Position numbers and translations under genes: made by a program. From Actinoplanes siamensis (GTDB taxonomy: Bacteria > Actinomycetota > Actinomycetes > Mycobacteriales > Micromonosporaceae), in the NCBI RefSeq assembly GCF_016862395.1, contig NZ_BOMW01000070.1:1-48207 (forward strand): 48,207 nucleotides of DNA, read 5' to 3'. The notes under the pieces were generated by a model, which had not been told where the DNA came from, ran no database searches, and saw only the letters and a list, made by a program, of their open reading frames with translations. Position 1 is the stretch's first letter. Every line of letters begins with the position of its first letter. Of the stretch, positions 39,456 to 46,842 are shown in pieces.

Positions 39456-42185
39456 TCAGGGCGCGTCCGCCGCGGGCGGGACCTGCGACGGCGCCTCACT
39501 GGCCGCCGGATCGGGCGCGGCGGTGGTGGACTGCGACGGCGCCGGCAAGGACGGCGGCGCCGAGGCCGGCGGGGACGGCGGCGCAGCGGTGGCGCTCGCG
39601 CCGGGCTTCGGCTGCGCCTGCGGGCCGGGCAGCGGTTTCGCGGCGATCGTGGTCTCCGGGAAGTCGAAGGTCCAGCCGTCGGCGAGCAGGTCCGGGATCA
39701 GCGTGCGCAGCGCCTCCACGGTCTGCCGCCGCTCGCCGCCGCCGTCGTGCACCAGGACCACCGCGCGCGGGGTCAGTTGCTGCTCGATCCGCGCGGCGAT
39801 CGTGGCGGCGCCGGGCAGCAGCCAGTCGTCCGGGTCAACCACCCAGCCCAGCGGGGTGTGCCCGGCCTTCGCGCCGGCCTTCGCCGAGGGACCGAAGTCG
39901 CCGTACGGGGCGCGGTAGTAAGCCACCGTCGCGCCCGGGGCGGCCTCGGCGATGGCCGCGTCGGCCGCGTCGATGTCCGCCCGGCTCGCCGCCTCCGGGA
40001 TGACGCCCAGATCGTCGTGGCGCATCGAGTGGTTGCACAGCCGGTGGCCGTCGGCGATGATCCGGCGCACCAGTTGGGGGTACCATCCGGCGTTCTCGCC
40101 GACCACACAGAAGGTCGCCTTGATCTGGTACTGGTCCAGCAGGTCCAGCATCTGCGGGGTGAAGTCGGACGGGCCGTCGTCGAAGGTCAGCGCGAGCCGC
40201 TTGCCGGCGTGCTCGGTGCGCACCACCGGCTCGTACCCGGCCGCGGCGGCGTGGATGGTGGCGACCGTGTCCGGGCTCTTGACGTCGTGGCCGGTTTTTC
40301 CGAAGTCGCCGGCGGCGGCGCTGCCGACGTGCGCCGGGGCCGGCAACGGCGTCACCGGCCGCCCCTGCAGGGCCGACTTCGTGAAATCCCGCCAGATGTA
40401 CGACGGCATGGTGTCGCCCTCGATCGGCTTGTTGCGCGCGTCGCGCAGCGGCCCCGGCTTCGCCTTGCCCACCCAGACCACGCTCGCCAGTTCGGGCGTG
40501 TACCCGGCCATCCAGGCGTCCTGGTTGTCCGGCGTGTCGAGATACTGCTGGGTGCCGGTCTTGCCGGCCGCCGGGCGGCCCGGGGTGATGTCGTGCTCGC
40601 GCACCACGCTCTGCAGCACGGTGGTGACGTCGGCGGCGATCCGCGGGTCCAGCACGGTCGCCGCGCTGTCCGGCGTGGTGTACCCGGCGCCGTCCGAGCC
40701 GGTCACCGACTGCACGAAGTGGCGCTGGTGCCGGACGCCGCCGCCGGCCAGGGTGGCGTAGACGGTGGCCAGGTCGCCCGGGACGACCGGGTAGCGGCCC
40801 ATCGAGATGTCACCGCGGGTGCGGCCGGGCGCCGGGTCGCCCTTGACGTCCACCATCGACTTCCGGCCGTCGTACTTCTCCGGGATGCCCAGCCGCACCG
40901 CCGTGTCACGCACCCGGTCCGGACCGATCTGCGCGGTCACCGCGTAGAAGGGGGTGTTCAGCGAGTCCACCATCGCGTGCTGCAGCGTGCACTCGGGGCA
41001 CTGCAGGTTGTCGTGGTTGCGCAGCGGCACGCCGCGGTCCGGGAACAGCCGCGGTGAGCTGCCGTCCCAGCGGGACTGGTAGGCGATGCCCCGACCCAGC
41101 GCGGCGGCCAGCACGATCGGCTTGAACGTCGAGGCGGCCGGGTGCGGGGCTGCCGCGTTGTCGAAGTAGCCGCTGCCGCGCTCGCCGCCGTAGTACGCCC
41201 GCACGCCGCCGGTCGCCGGGTCGAGGGCGACCAGGGCCGCCTGCAGTCCGGCCGGCTGGCCGCGCAGCTGGGCCTGCACCGAGCTCAGCGCGGCCTGCTC
41301 GGCCGCCTTGTCCAGCGTGGTGACCACCTTCAGGCCCTGGGTGTGCAGCTGCCGGGAGGTGATGCCGTGCCCGGCGAGCTCCCGCTCCACCTGGTCGACG
41401 ACCAGGCCGAGGGGGCCGCCGATCGGCGAGACCGCCGGCTTGGTCGTCGGGTAGGTGAACGTGGACGGGTCCACCCAGCCGCTGTCCCGGGCGGTCGCCA
41501 CGATCCAGTTCCAGCGCCGCCGGGCGGCGGTGGGGTCGTGGTCCGGGTCGAAGCCCCACGGGTCCTTGATGACCGCGGCCAGCACGGCGCTCTGCCCGAA
41601 GTCCAGCCGGTCCGGCGTGACTCCGAAGTAGGCGCCGGCCGCCGCGGCGATCCCGTACGCGCCGCGGCCGTAGTAGATCGTGTTGAGGTAGGCCTCCAGG
41701 ATCTCGTCCTTGGAATGCTCGCGTTCCAGGTTCACCGCGAGCGCCAGCTCCCGCATCTTCCGGTCGACGGTTACCGCCTGGCTGAGGAAGGCGTTGCGAG
41801 CGTACTGCTGGGTGATGGTGGAGGCGCCCTGCCGCTGCCCGCCGGCGTCGGCCACCATCGCCCGCGCCACGCCTCGCAGCGACACCCCGGCGTGGTCGTA
41901 GAAGTCCCGGTCCTCGGCGATCAGCACGGCCCGGCGCAGCTCCGGCGAGATCGCCGACAGTGGCACGTCGTTGTGGTCGGTGGCGCCCACCCGGGCCAGG
42001 ATGGAGCGGCCGTCCCGGTAGTACAGCACCGACGCCTGCGGTTGCGGCGCGGCGCCGGGGACCGGCACGGACTCGACGTACGCCTCGGCCGCGCCCACTC
42101 CGGCGCCGGTCCAGAACGTCAGGACTGCGGCGGCGACGGCCAGGATCCGGCGCCGGCTTCGTTTCTCGGTGGATTCCCGCTGCAC
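39456..42185 (-). CDS. Class A penicillin-binding protein fused to a polysaccharide deacetylase
   Basis: A 909-residue protein. A single N-terminal membrane segment (ILAVAAAVLTFWTGAGVGAA) is followed by a GT51 glycosyltransferase domain (about 60-230: AEDRDFYDHAGVSLRG, GASTITQQYARN) and a transpeptidase domain (about 290-580: AASTFKP with the active Ser near 351, KTGTQQ near 541). A NodB-type deacetylase follows (about 660-850) with TFDDGPS, NHSMRH, YRAPYGDFG, VVDPDDW and LVHDGGG, the metal and catalytic residues of CE4 enzymes. The end is a Pro/Ala/Ser-rich tail. It would build, cross-link and deacetylate peptidoglycan outside the membrane. All three active sites look complete. GTG 42185 has no clear ribosome binding site. 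Confidence 0.92.
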   Translation of the reverse strand: MQRESTEKRSRRRILAVAAAVLTFWTGAGVGAAEAYVESVPVPGAAPQPQASVLYYRDGRSILARVGATDHNDVPLSAISPELRRAVLIAEDRDFYDHAGVSLRGVARAMVADAGGQRQGASTITQQYARNAFLSQAVTVDRKMRELALAVNLEREHSKDEILEAYLNTIYYGRGAYGIAAAAGAYFGVTPDRLDFGQSAVLAAVIKDPWGFDPDHDPTAARRRWNWIVATARDSGWVDPSTFTYPTTKPAVSPIGGPLGLVVDQVERELAGHGITSRQLHTQGLKVVTTLDKAAEQAALSSVQAQLRGQPAGLQAALVALDPATGGVRAYYGGERGSGYFDNAAAPHPAASTFKPIVLAAALGRGIAYQSRWDGSSPRLFPDRGVPLRNHDNLQCPECTLQHAMVDSLNTPFYAVTAQIGPDRVRDTAVRLGIPEKYDGRKSMVDVKGDPAPGRTRGDISMGRYPVVPGDLATVYATLAGGGVRHQRHFVQSVTGSDGAGYTTPDSAATVLDPRIAADVTTVLQSVVREHDITPGRPAAGKTGTQQYLDTPDNQDAWMAGYTPELASVVWVGKAKPGPLRDARNKPIEGDTMPSYIWRDFTKSALQGRPVTPLPAPAHVGSAAAGDFGKTGHDVKSPDTVATIHAAAAGYEPVVRTEHAGKRLALTFDDGPSDFTPQMLDLLDQYQIKATFCVVGENAGWYPQLVRRIIADGHRLCNHSMRHDDLGVIPEAASRADIDAADAAIAEAAPGATVAYYRAPYGDFGPSAKAGAKAGHTPLGWVVDPDDWLLPGAATIAARIEQQLTPRAVVLVHDGGGERRQTVEALRTLIPDLLADGWTFDFPETTIAAKPLPGPQAQPKPGASATAAPPSPPASAPPSLPAPSQSTTAAPDPAASEAPSQVPPAADAP

Positions 42186-42319
42186 ATTGATCTAGACGGG
42201 ACCGGACGCCGGTACGTGGACCATGATCTTCCGTGACCGCGCCGTCACTCCCTCACGCGGGTACGGTGGCCTGCGGTTTCGCGAGATCACCGGCAGGTTG
42301 CATGAGATATGTCGCAATC

Positions 42320-42508
42320 TCACATCTGGTCGGACTCCAGCGTGCCGCCGTTGGCGACGTCCTCGCGCTCGATCTCGTCGAAGCGGATGCGCACCGAGGC
42401 CCGCGGCGCCTTGAGGATGTCGACAGCCGCGGCGGTGACCGCCTCGGCGAACTCCCGCCGCTGGTCGAGGGTGCGACCGGACAGCAGTTCCACAGTGATG
42501 TTGGGCAT
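42320..42508 (-). CDS. 4-oxalocrotonate tautomerase-like protein
   Basis: A 62-residue protein. MPNITVELLSGRTLDQRREF begins it, so processing leaves the catalytic N-terminal proline; VRIRFDEIEREDVANGG follows. The family tautomerises small keto or enol acids, often in aromatic catabolism. ATG 42508 has AGGAGGGGTC directly upstream, so the longer upstream frame is not used. It is divergent from the symporter-IclR scar and shares its complex spacer. Confidence 0.85.
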   Translation of the reverse strand: MPNITVELLSGRTLDQRREFAEAVTAAAVDILKAPRASVRIRFDEIEREDVANGGTLESDQM

Positions 42509-42548
42509 GACCCCTCCTATTTCCGTAGGCAGAAACATTGCCCCGGCA

Positions 42549-42628
42549 CACGGAACATGGTCAAGGTCTTGACATGGATCACCCTCACTGTGTTCCGTGC
42601 ATTGACAAGTCGTTTCATGTAACGAAAC
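42549..42628. promoter_or_regulatory. Nested inverted repeats between tautomerase and symporter fragment
   Basis: CACGGAACA (42549-42557) pairs with TGTTCCGTG (42591-42599). Inside lies the perfect palindrome GTCAAGGTCTTGAC (42560-42573), overlapping a TTGACA -35-like box. To the right, GTTTC-7-GAAAC (42612-42628) follows. This looks like a divergent operator region, possibly once bound by the IclR protein that is now truncated. Confidence 0.6.
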
Positions 42629-42666
42629 ACGCGGGTACTCCACGTCATACACCGGAGGGAGCGCAC

Positions 42667-42866
42667 GTGACCACGCTCGACTGGTTCGTCATCGGCGGCT
42701 ACCTCCTGGTGATGGTCGGCATCGGCCTCTGGGCCGAGAGCCGCGTCCACAACGCCGTCATGTTCGTGGCCTTCGCGGCCGTCGCCTACAACTACGGCCT
42801 GGCCATGTGCGTCTGGTGGGCCCTGACCATCGGGATCGGCATCGGGACCGACCCCTCTTTTGAAAG
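42667..42866 (+). pseudogene. Fragment of a sodium:solute symporter gene
   Basis: From GTG 42667 the frame encodes LDWFVIGGYLLVMVGIGLWA, the first segment of SSS-family symporters. It then jumps from RVHNA to VMFVAFAAVAYNYGLAMCVW and WALTIGIGIG, which matches a later SSS segment; about 30 residues are missing. The remaining transporter is gone, and the sequence runs straight into the IclR-like gene. Two deletions best explain it. Confidence 0.65.
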
Positions 42867-43475
42867 GTGGCTGGGCTGGGCAGCTACGAGCCGGGGCCGC
42901 GGATCCTCGCCCTGGCCGGCCGGGTCATGCACCGTTTCGACCCGGCCCGGCAGGCGTCCGGGGCGCTGCGCGCGCTCTGCGAGGCCACCGGCTTCACCAC
43001 CCACTTCGCGATCCGCAACGCCGACGAGGCGGTGTACGTGGACAAGCAGGAGGGCCGCCGGCCGTACCAGATGCCGTCCCGGATCGGCATGAGCGTCAAC
43101 CTGCACACCACGGCCATCGGCAAGGCGATCCTGGCGGAGCTCGGCGACGAGCAGGTGCTGGCGATCTGCCGCCGCACCGGCCTGGCGCCGCGCACCCCGC
43201 GCACGCTGACCAGCGAGGAGGAGCTGCTGGCCCACCTGGCCCGGGTCCGGGCCCTGGGCTACGCGATCGACGACGAGGAGAACGAGCCGGGCATCCGCTG
43301 CCTGGGGGTCGCGGTCTTCGACCACACCGGGCGGGTGCTCGGCGGCATCTCGGTCTCCGCGCTGGCCATGGACCTGGACCTGCCCGGCTTGCAAGCGCGG
43401 GCGCCCCAGGTCGTCGCCGCGGCCCGCGACGTGTCGGCGGCGCTCGGCGCCGCGGCGTCCACCGCCCGCCGGTAG
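42867..43475 (+). CDS. IclR-family effector domain lacking its helix-turn-helix
   Basis: A 202-residue frame from GTG 42867. It begins in the linker that follows the DNA-binding domain in IclR proteins (LGSYEPGPRILALAGRVM) and contains the full effector domain: THFAIRNADEAVYVDKQEG, SVNLHTTAIGKAILAELGD, GYAIDDEENEPGIRCLGVAV and GGISVSALAM. The winged helix that should precede it is missing, replaced by symporter sequence. It may be a pseudogene or a short ligand-binding protein unable to bind DNA. The weak GAAAG upstream could allow translation. Confidence 0.7.
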   Translation: MAGLGSYEPGPRILALAGRVMHRFDPARQASGALRALCEATGFTTHFAIRNADEAVYVDKQEGRRPYQMPSRIGMSVNLHTTAIGKAILAELGDEQVLAICRRTGLAPRTPRTLTSEEELLAHLARVRALGYAIDDEENEPGIRCLGVAVFDHTGRVLGGISVSALAMDLDLPGLQARAPQVVAAARDVSAALGAAASTARR

Positions 43476-43689
43476 CGCGGGGGTTCCCGGCGGCATTCGG
43501 CAATGTCAGGTGGACTCGACGTCAAGCAGTCTTGACTGACGCGGTGCTGGGCGTGACCGTCGAGGCGTTGTGGGGCGGCGCGCGCTGACGGCGACGGACG
43601 GCTCCAGCCGGAGATCCGCTGGAAAGCCGCCACCGGGCACCGTCAGCACGCGCCGGTGTCGGTGCGCCCTCGCCGCTGAACCAACAGCG

Positions 43690-44580
43690 TTACTCGGTGA
43701 GCACCTTCACGGAGTCGGGGCTGCCGCCGTTGCGGTTGATCGCGACGAAGAAGTCGCCGCCGATGTGGGTGACGTCCTCGATCTCGTCGGTCAGGTTGTT
43801 CCCCGGGATCCCGATGTCGGTCTCCACATCGCCGCCGGACCAGTTGTACTGGTAGATCCAGTTCCACCCGGTCTCCGGCGTCGAGTCGTTGATCGACTTG
43901 GTGTTCCAGATGTAGTTCTCGGAGCAGTCGATGCCCTGGTCGGAACGGTTGTCGTGACTCGTCAGGCTGCTCTCCACGAGCGTCCATCCGCTGGTCAGCG
44001 AACCCGAGCCGGGGTGGGTCCACAGGCTGCCCAGGCGCCGGGCCGCATATTTGCCGGCTCCGCCGGCCGCCGTCGCGCTGTAGCAGAGGCCGCTGATGTT
44101 GCCGATCGGCAGATCGACCACCTCCGTCGCGCCGATGGCTCCACCGGAGCTCAGGTGCACGATCGTCACATCGTCGCTGGGAAACGCGGACTGGCTTCCC
44201 TGGGTGGCGATCAGGGCCGGGCCCTGGCCCAGGTAGTTCGCGTTGTAGGCGAGGTCGTTGCCGTGGCCGAGCTCGGGCATGGAGACCGGCGCCCCGGAGC
44301 AGACCCAGCTCGCGCCGTCCCAGGTGGAGCCGTCACGCGTCCACCGGGACAGGACCGGCTCCCCGGCGCTGCCCTTCGAGAAGATGATGTAGAGCTGGCC
44401 GCCCGGACCCGCCACCATCCCCTCCAGCACCGTGCGACCGGCCCGGCACGCGCTGCTGTTCGGGATGTTCAGCCGTTCCGCCCCGCTGCGGTCCGTGGCG
44501 GCGTCGGCGGGTGCCGTCGTGGCGAGGGCGATCCCGACCGAGATCGCGAGCACGGACGCGACGCTTGATGATTTCTTCAC
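43690..44580 (-). CDS. Secreted protein of unknown function
   Basis: A 296-residue protein from GTG 44580, with AAGGAGGG upstream. A signal peptide (KKSSSVASVLAISVGIALAT, then APADAATD) is followed by a beta-rich region with repeated Gly/Trp motifs (SRWTRDGSTWDGASWVCSG, GNISGLCYSATAAGGAGKYA, WNWIYQYNWSGGDVETDIGI). Four Cys may form disulfides. It looks like a beta-propeller or lectin-like extracellular protein; no family is assigned. The LacI gene is next and on the same strand. Confidence 0.8.
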   Translation of the reverse strand: MKKSSSVASVLAISVGIALATTAPADAATDRSGAERLNIPNSSACRAGRTVLEGMVAGPGGQLYIIFSKGSAGEPVLSRWTRDGSTWDGASWVCSGAPVSMPELGHGNDLAYNANYLGQGPALIATQGSQSAFPSDDVTIVHLSSGGAIGATEVVDLPIGNISGLCYSATAAGGAGKYAARRLGSLWTHPGSGSLTSGWTLVESSLTSHDNRSDQGIDCSENYIWNTKSINDSTPETGWNWIYQYNWSGGDVETDIGIPGNNLTDEIEDVTHIGGDFFVAINRNGGSPDSVKVLTE

Positions 44581-44704
44581 TTCAGGGTCCCTCCTTGGGG
44601 TAGGGGGACGCAGGGTATCAAAGATCATCAACCTGCCGGCGTCGCGTTCCGGCGGCCGGGGCGAGTGCCCGCCGAGGTCGGGGGCAGCCCGCGCTCGCGC
44701 TCGT

Positions 44705-45760
44705 TCAGTCCGCGACGGTTCCCGCCGTCGCCGTCGCGGCCCGCGCCGTGCTGCCCCGCACCACCAGGCGCGGCGTCTCGGTGCGGACGCTCTCCCGGGA
44801 GCCCGGGTCGGCGATCGCCTGCAACAGCGTGGTCGCCACCTGGGCGCCCAGCGCGTAGGTGTCCCGGGACAGGCAGGTCAGCGCCGGGTGCACGATCCGG
44901 GTCAGTACCGAGTCGTCGAACGAGACGATGGAGAGCGCCCGCGGCACCTCGATGCCCATCTCCAGCGCGACCCCGAGCCCCGCGGCGGCCATCAGGTCGC
45001 TGTCGTAGACGATCGCGGTGGGCCGGTCGGCGCGGGACAGCAGCGCCCGGGTGGCGGTGGCCCCCTCGGCGTCGCTGAAGTCGGTGGGCACCGACTCGGC
45101 GGCGCGCAGCCCGCGGGCCGCGGCCTGCTCGCGCAGCGCCGCAGTCCGCCGGGCGGTGTGCTGGTAGACAGGCGGCCCGGCGATGTGCGCGATCCGCCGG
45201 TGGTCGAGGGCGGCCAGATAGTCCACGATGGTGGTCATCGCCTCGGCGTCGTCGGCCCAGACGCTGGGCAGCCGGCCGGGCTCGCCGGGCAGGCCCAGCG
45301 CCACCGCGGGCAGGCCCAGCTCGCGGACCACGTCGATGCGCGGGTCGTCGAGCCGCAGGTCGACCAGGACCAGGCCGTCGACGCGGTGCTCGGAGGCCCA
45401 GTCGCGGTAGAGGTCGATCTCGGCGGCGAGGTCGCGGACGAGCTGGATCTGCACCGCGGACGAGCGCGCGGAGAGCACGTCCTGCATGCCGTACAGAATC
45501 TGGGTGTAGAACTGCTCGGAGCCCAGCGTGCGCGGATCGCGGGCGAGCACCAGGCCGACCGCGCCGGCCTGCGCGCCGCCGAGCGCGCGGGCGGCCCGGT
45601 GCGGCCGCCAGTTCATCTCGCGGGCCACCTCGAGGATGCGCGCGCGGGTCTGCTCGCTGACGCCCGGACGGCCGTTGAGCGCGAACGACACGGCGCCCGG
45701 CGACACCCCTACGCGTTTGGCGATGTCCGCGATGGTCGGCCTGTTACCCACGGCGGGCAC
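44705..45760 (-). CDS. LacI-family transcriptional regulator
   Basis: A 351-residue protein from GTG 45760, chosen because GGGAG precedes it and the helix-turn-helix then begins at once: RPTIADIAKRVGVSPGAVSF, ALNGRPGVSEQTRARILEVA. The periplasmic-binding-like effector domain follows (VDGLVLVDLRLDDPRIDVV, RRIAHIAGPPVYQHTARR, ALSIVSFDDSVLTRIVHPAL). It probably controls a sugar-use gene. Two related operator-like sites lie upstream of its own start. The mannosidase operator at 39266 has a different sequence, so control of that gene is unproven. Confidence 0.93.
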   Translation of the reverse strand: MPAVGNRPTIADIAKRVGVSPGAVSFALNGRPGVSEQTRARILEVAREMNWRPHRAARALGGAQAGAVGLVLARDPRTLGSEQFYTQILYGMQDVLSARSSAVQIQLVRDLAAEIDLYRDWASEHRVDGLVLVDLRLDDPRIDVVRELGLPAVALGLPGEPGRLPSVWADDAEAMTTIVDYLAALDHRRIAHIAGPPVYQHTARRTAALREQAAARGLRAAESVPTDFSDAEGATATRALLSRADRPTAIVYDSDLMAAAGLGVALEMGIEVPRALSIVSFDDSVLTRIVHPALTCLSRDTYALGAQVATTLLQAIADPGSRESVRTETPRLVVRGSTARAATATAGTVAD

Positions 45761-45769
45761 CCTACTCCC

Positions 45770-45841
45770 GCTATAGCGTTTAGCCAGCGAAACACACCGC
45801 TCAATAAAGTGCGCCACTATTGTTGGCTATATCGATTTAGC
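45770..45841. promoter_or_regulatory. Pair of operator-like sites upstream of the LacI gene
   Basis: GCTATAGCGTTTAGC (45770-45784) and GCTATATCGATTTAGC (45826-45841) are near-identical imperfect palindromes with a central CG, as LacI-family operators have. They lie 10 and 66 bases upstream of the LacI start and would suit autoregulation by looping, plus control of whatever lay to the right. Confidence 0.6.
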
Positions 45842-45847
45842 TACTCA

Positions 45848-46002
45848 CGATGATGTCCTGACCGGCGGCGAAGACCAGTCGCTGATCATGCTGATCCAGC
45901 AGTACGCCGGCGGCTTCTACGGCGACTTCGGCTACGCCTCGGCGCACCCGAAGGCCCTCACCACCCGACAGACCTCTCAGACTCCAGCCGCCCGCGGTTA
46001 GA
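45848..46002 (+). pseudogene. Possible 3' gene fragment right of the LacI operators
   Basis: One plus-strand frame reads DDVLTGGEDQSLIMLIQQYA and GGFYGDFGYASAHPKALTT to a stop at 46000-46002 with no start codon. It looks like real protein sequence divergent from the LacI gene, perhaps the end of a deleted target gene. The family is not recognised. Confidence 0.3.
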
Positions 46003-46080
46003 GCTGGCTGAGGCGACCGGCCTGAGCTCTGGGTCCGGCGGGTTGCCGCCCGCCGGACCCCGTGGCGATGCCTTTCCCGA

Positions 46081-46842
46081 TCAGTCCAGCCGCGCTTCGT
46101 TGAGCCGCTCGGCGAGGTCGGGCCGGCTGTAGGACGAGAACACTCTCCCGAGTTGCCCGATGAGATAGTCACGCTGCCCCTCGTCGAGCCGGCCGAGGAA
46201 GTCCCCGATGATCTCGGCGATCCGCGTGGGCGTGTCGGGACCACGGTCCGCGGCGAAGGACTCGGCGATCTGGTCGAACGGGACCGCCGCGAAGTCACCC
46301 GGCTTGTCGAGGTGGTGTTTCAGCCAGTAGCTGCGGGCCACCTCGGGGCGGGAGAAAACCTGCTCCCGGAGGAACTCGAGCTCGACGAGGTCGGTCTCCC
46401 AGCGCAGTCTCTCGACGGCGGCCTGCCGCCGAATCGCCTGCATCTCGTTGTACGCGGCCAGGACGTCCGGACTCACCTCCAACTCGACGTCCGCCCCGAC
46501 GATCGACATATCGCCGTCGAACCGGCGTACCCACTGCCGGTCGAGCAGCAGGTTCAGTTCAGATTCGAGGTACGCGGCGTGCGCGACGTAGACCCGGGAG
46601 GAGAGCTCTGCCGCGCGCCTGTGGAGGTCGCGCTTAGCCGACTGGAACACTGCCTCCGCGCCGTGCCAGCGCAGGTCGAACGTCGCCAAGAACGGAAGAT
46701 TCCGATTCCGGCTGCCCAACTCTGTCGTGAACCTGTCCTGCCGAATCCGGGGCGGGACCACGACCGCTGGCTGGTTCCCGGCACCGGAATCGTCCCCGCC
46801 GGCGAACCACCGCTGATACCAGCGGCTCTCCGGGACGGTCAT
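46081..46842 (-). CDS. Unrecognised helical protein coupled to the right-edge gene
   Basis: A 253-residue protein from ATG 46842, which overlaps the upstream stop by ATGA. It has a Trp-rich start (SRWYQRWFAGG), a region RNLPFLATFDLRWHGAEAVF, then long charged helices (RRAAELSSRVYVAHAAYLES, WETDLVELEFLREQVFSRPE) and a C-terminal part with RIAEIIGDFLGRL. No membrane segment, no recognised domain. It probably forms a complex with the upstream gene product. Confidence 0.75.
   Translation of the reverse strand: MTVPESRWYQRWFAGGDDSGAGNQPAVVVPPRIRQDRFTTELGSRNRNLPFLATFDLRWHGAEAVFQSAKRDLHRRAAELSSRVYVAHAAYLESELNLLLDRQWVRRFDGDMSIVGADVELEVSPDVLAAYNEMQAIRRQAAVERLRWETDLVELEFLREQVFSRPEVARSYWLKHHLDKPGDFAAVPFDQIAESFAADRGPDTPTRIAEIIGDFLGRLDEGQRDYLIGQLGRVFSSYSRPDLAERLNEARLD

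Noticed and set aside
32983..39918. 2311-residue open frame on the plus strand
   Set aside because: It is antisense to the mannosidase gene and frame-shadows the exonuclease gene; low-complexity Arg/Gly/Val sequence with no domain.
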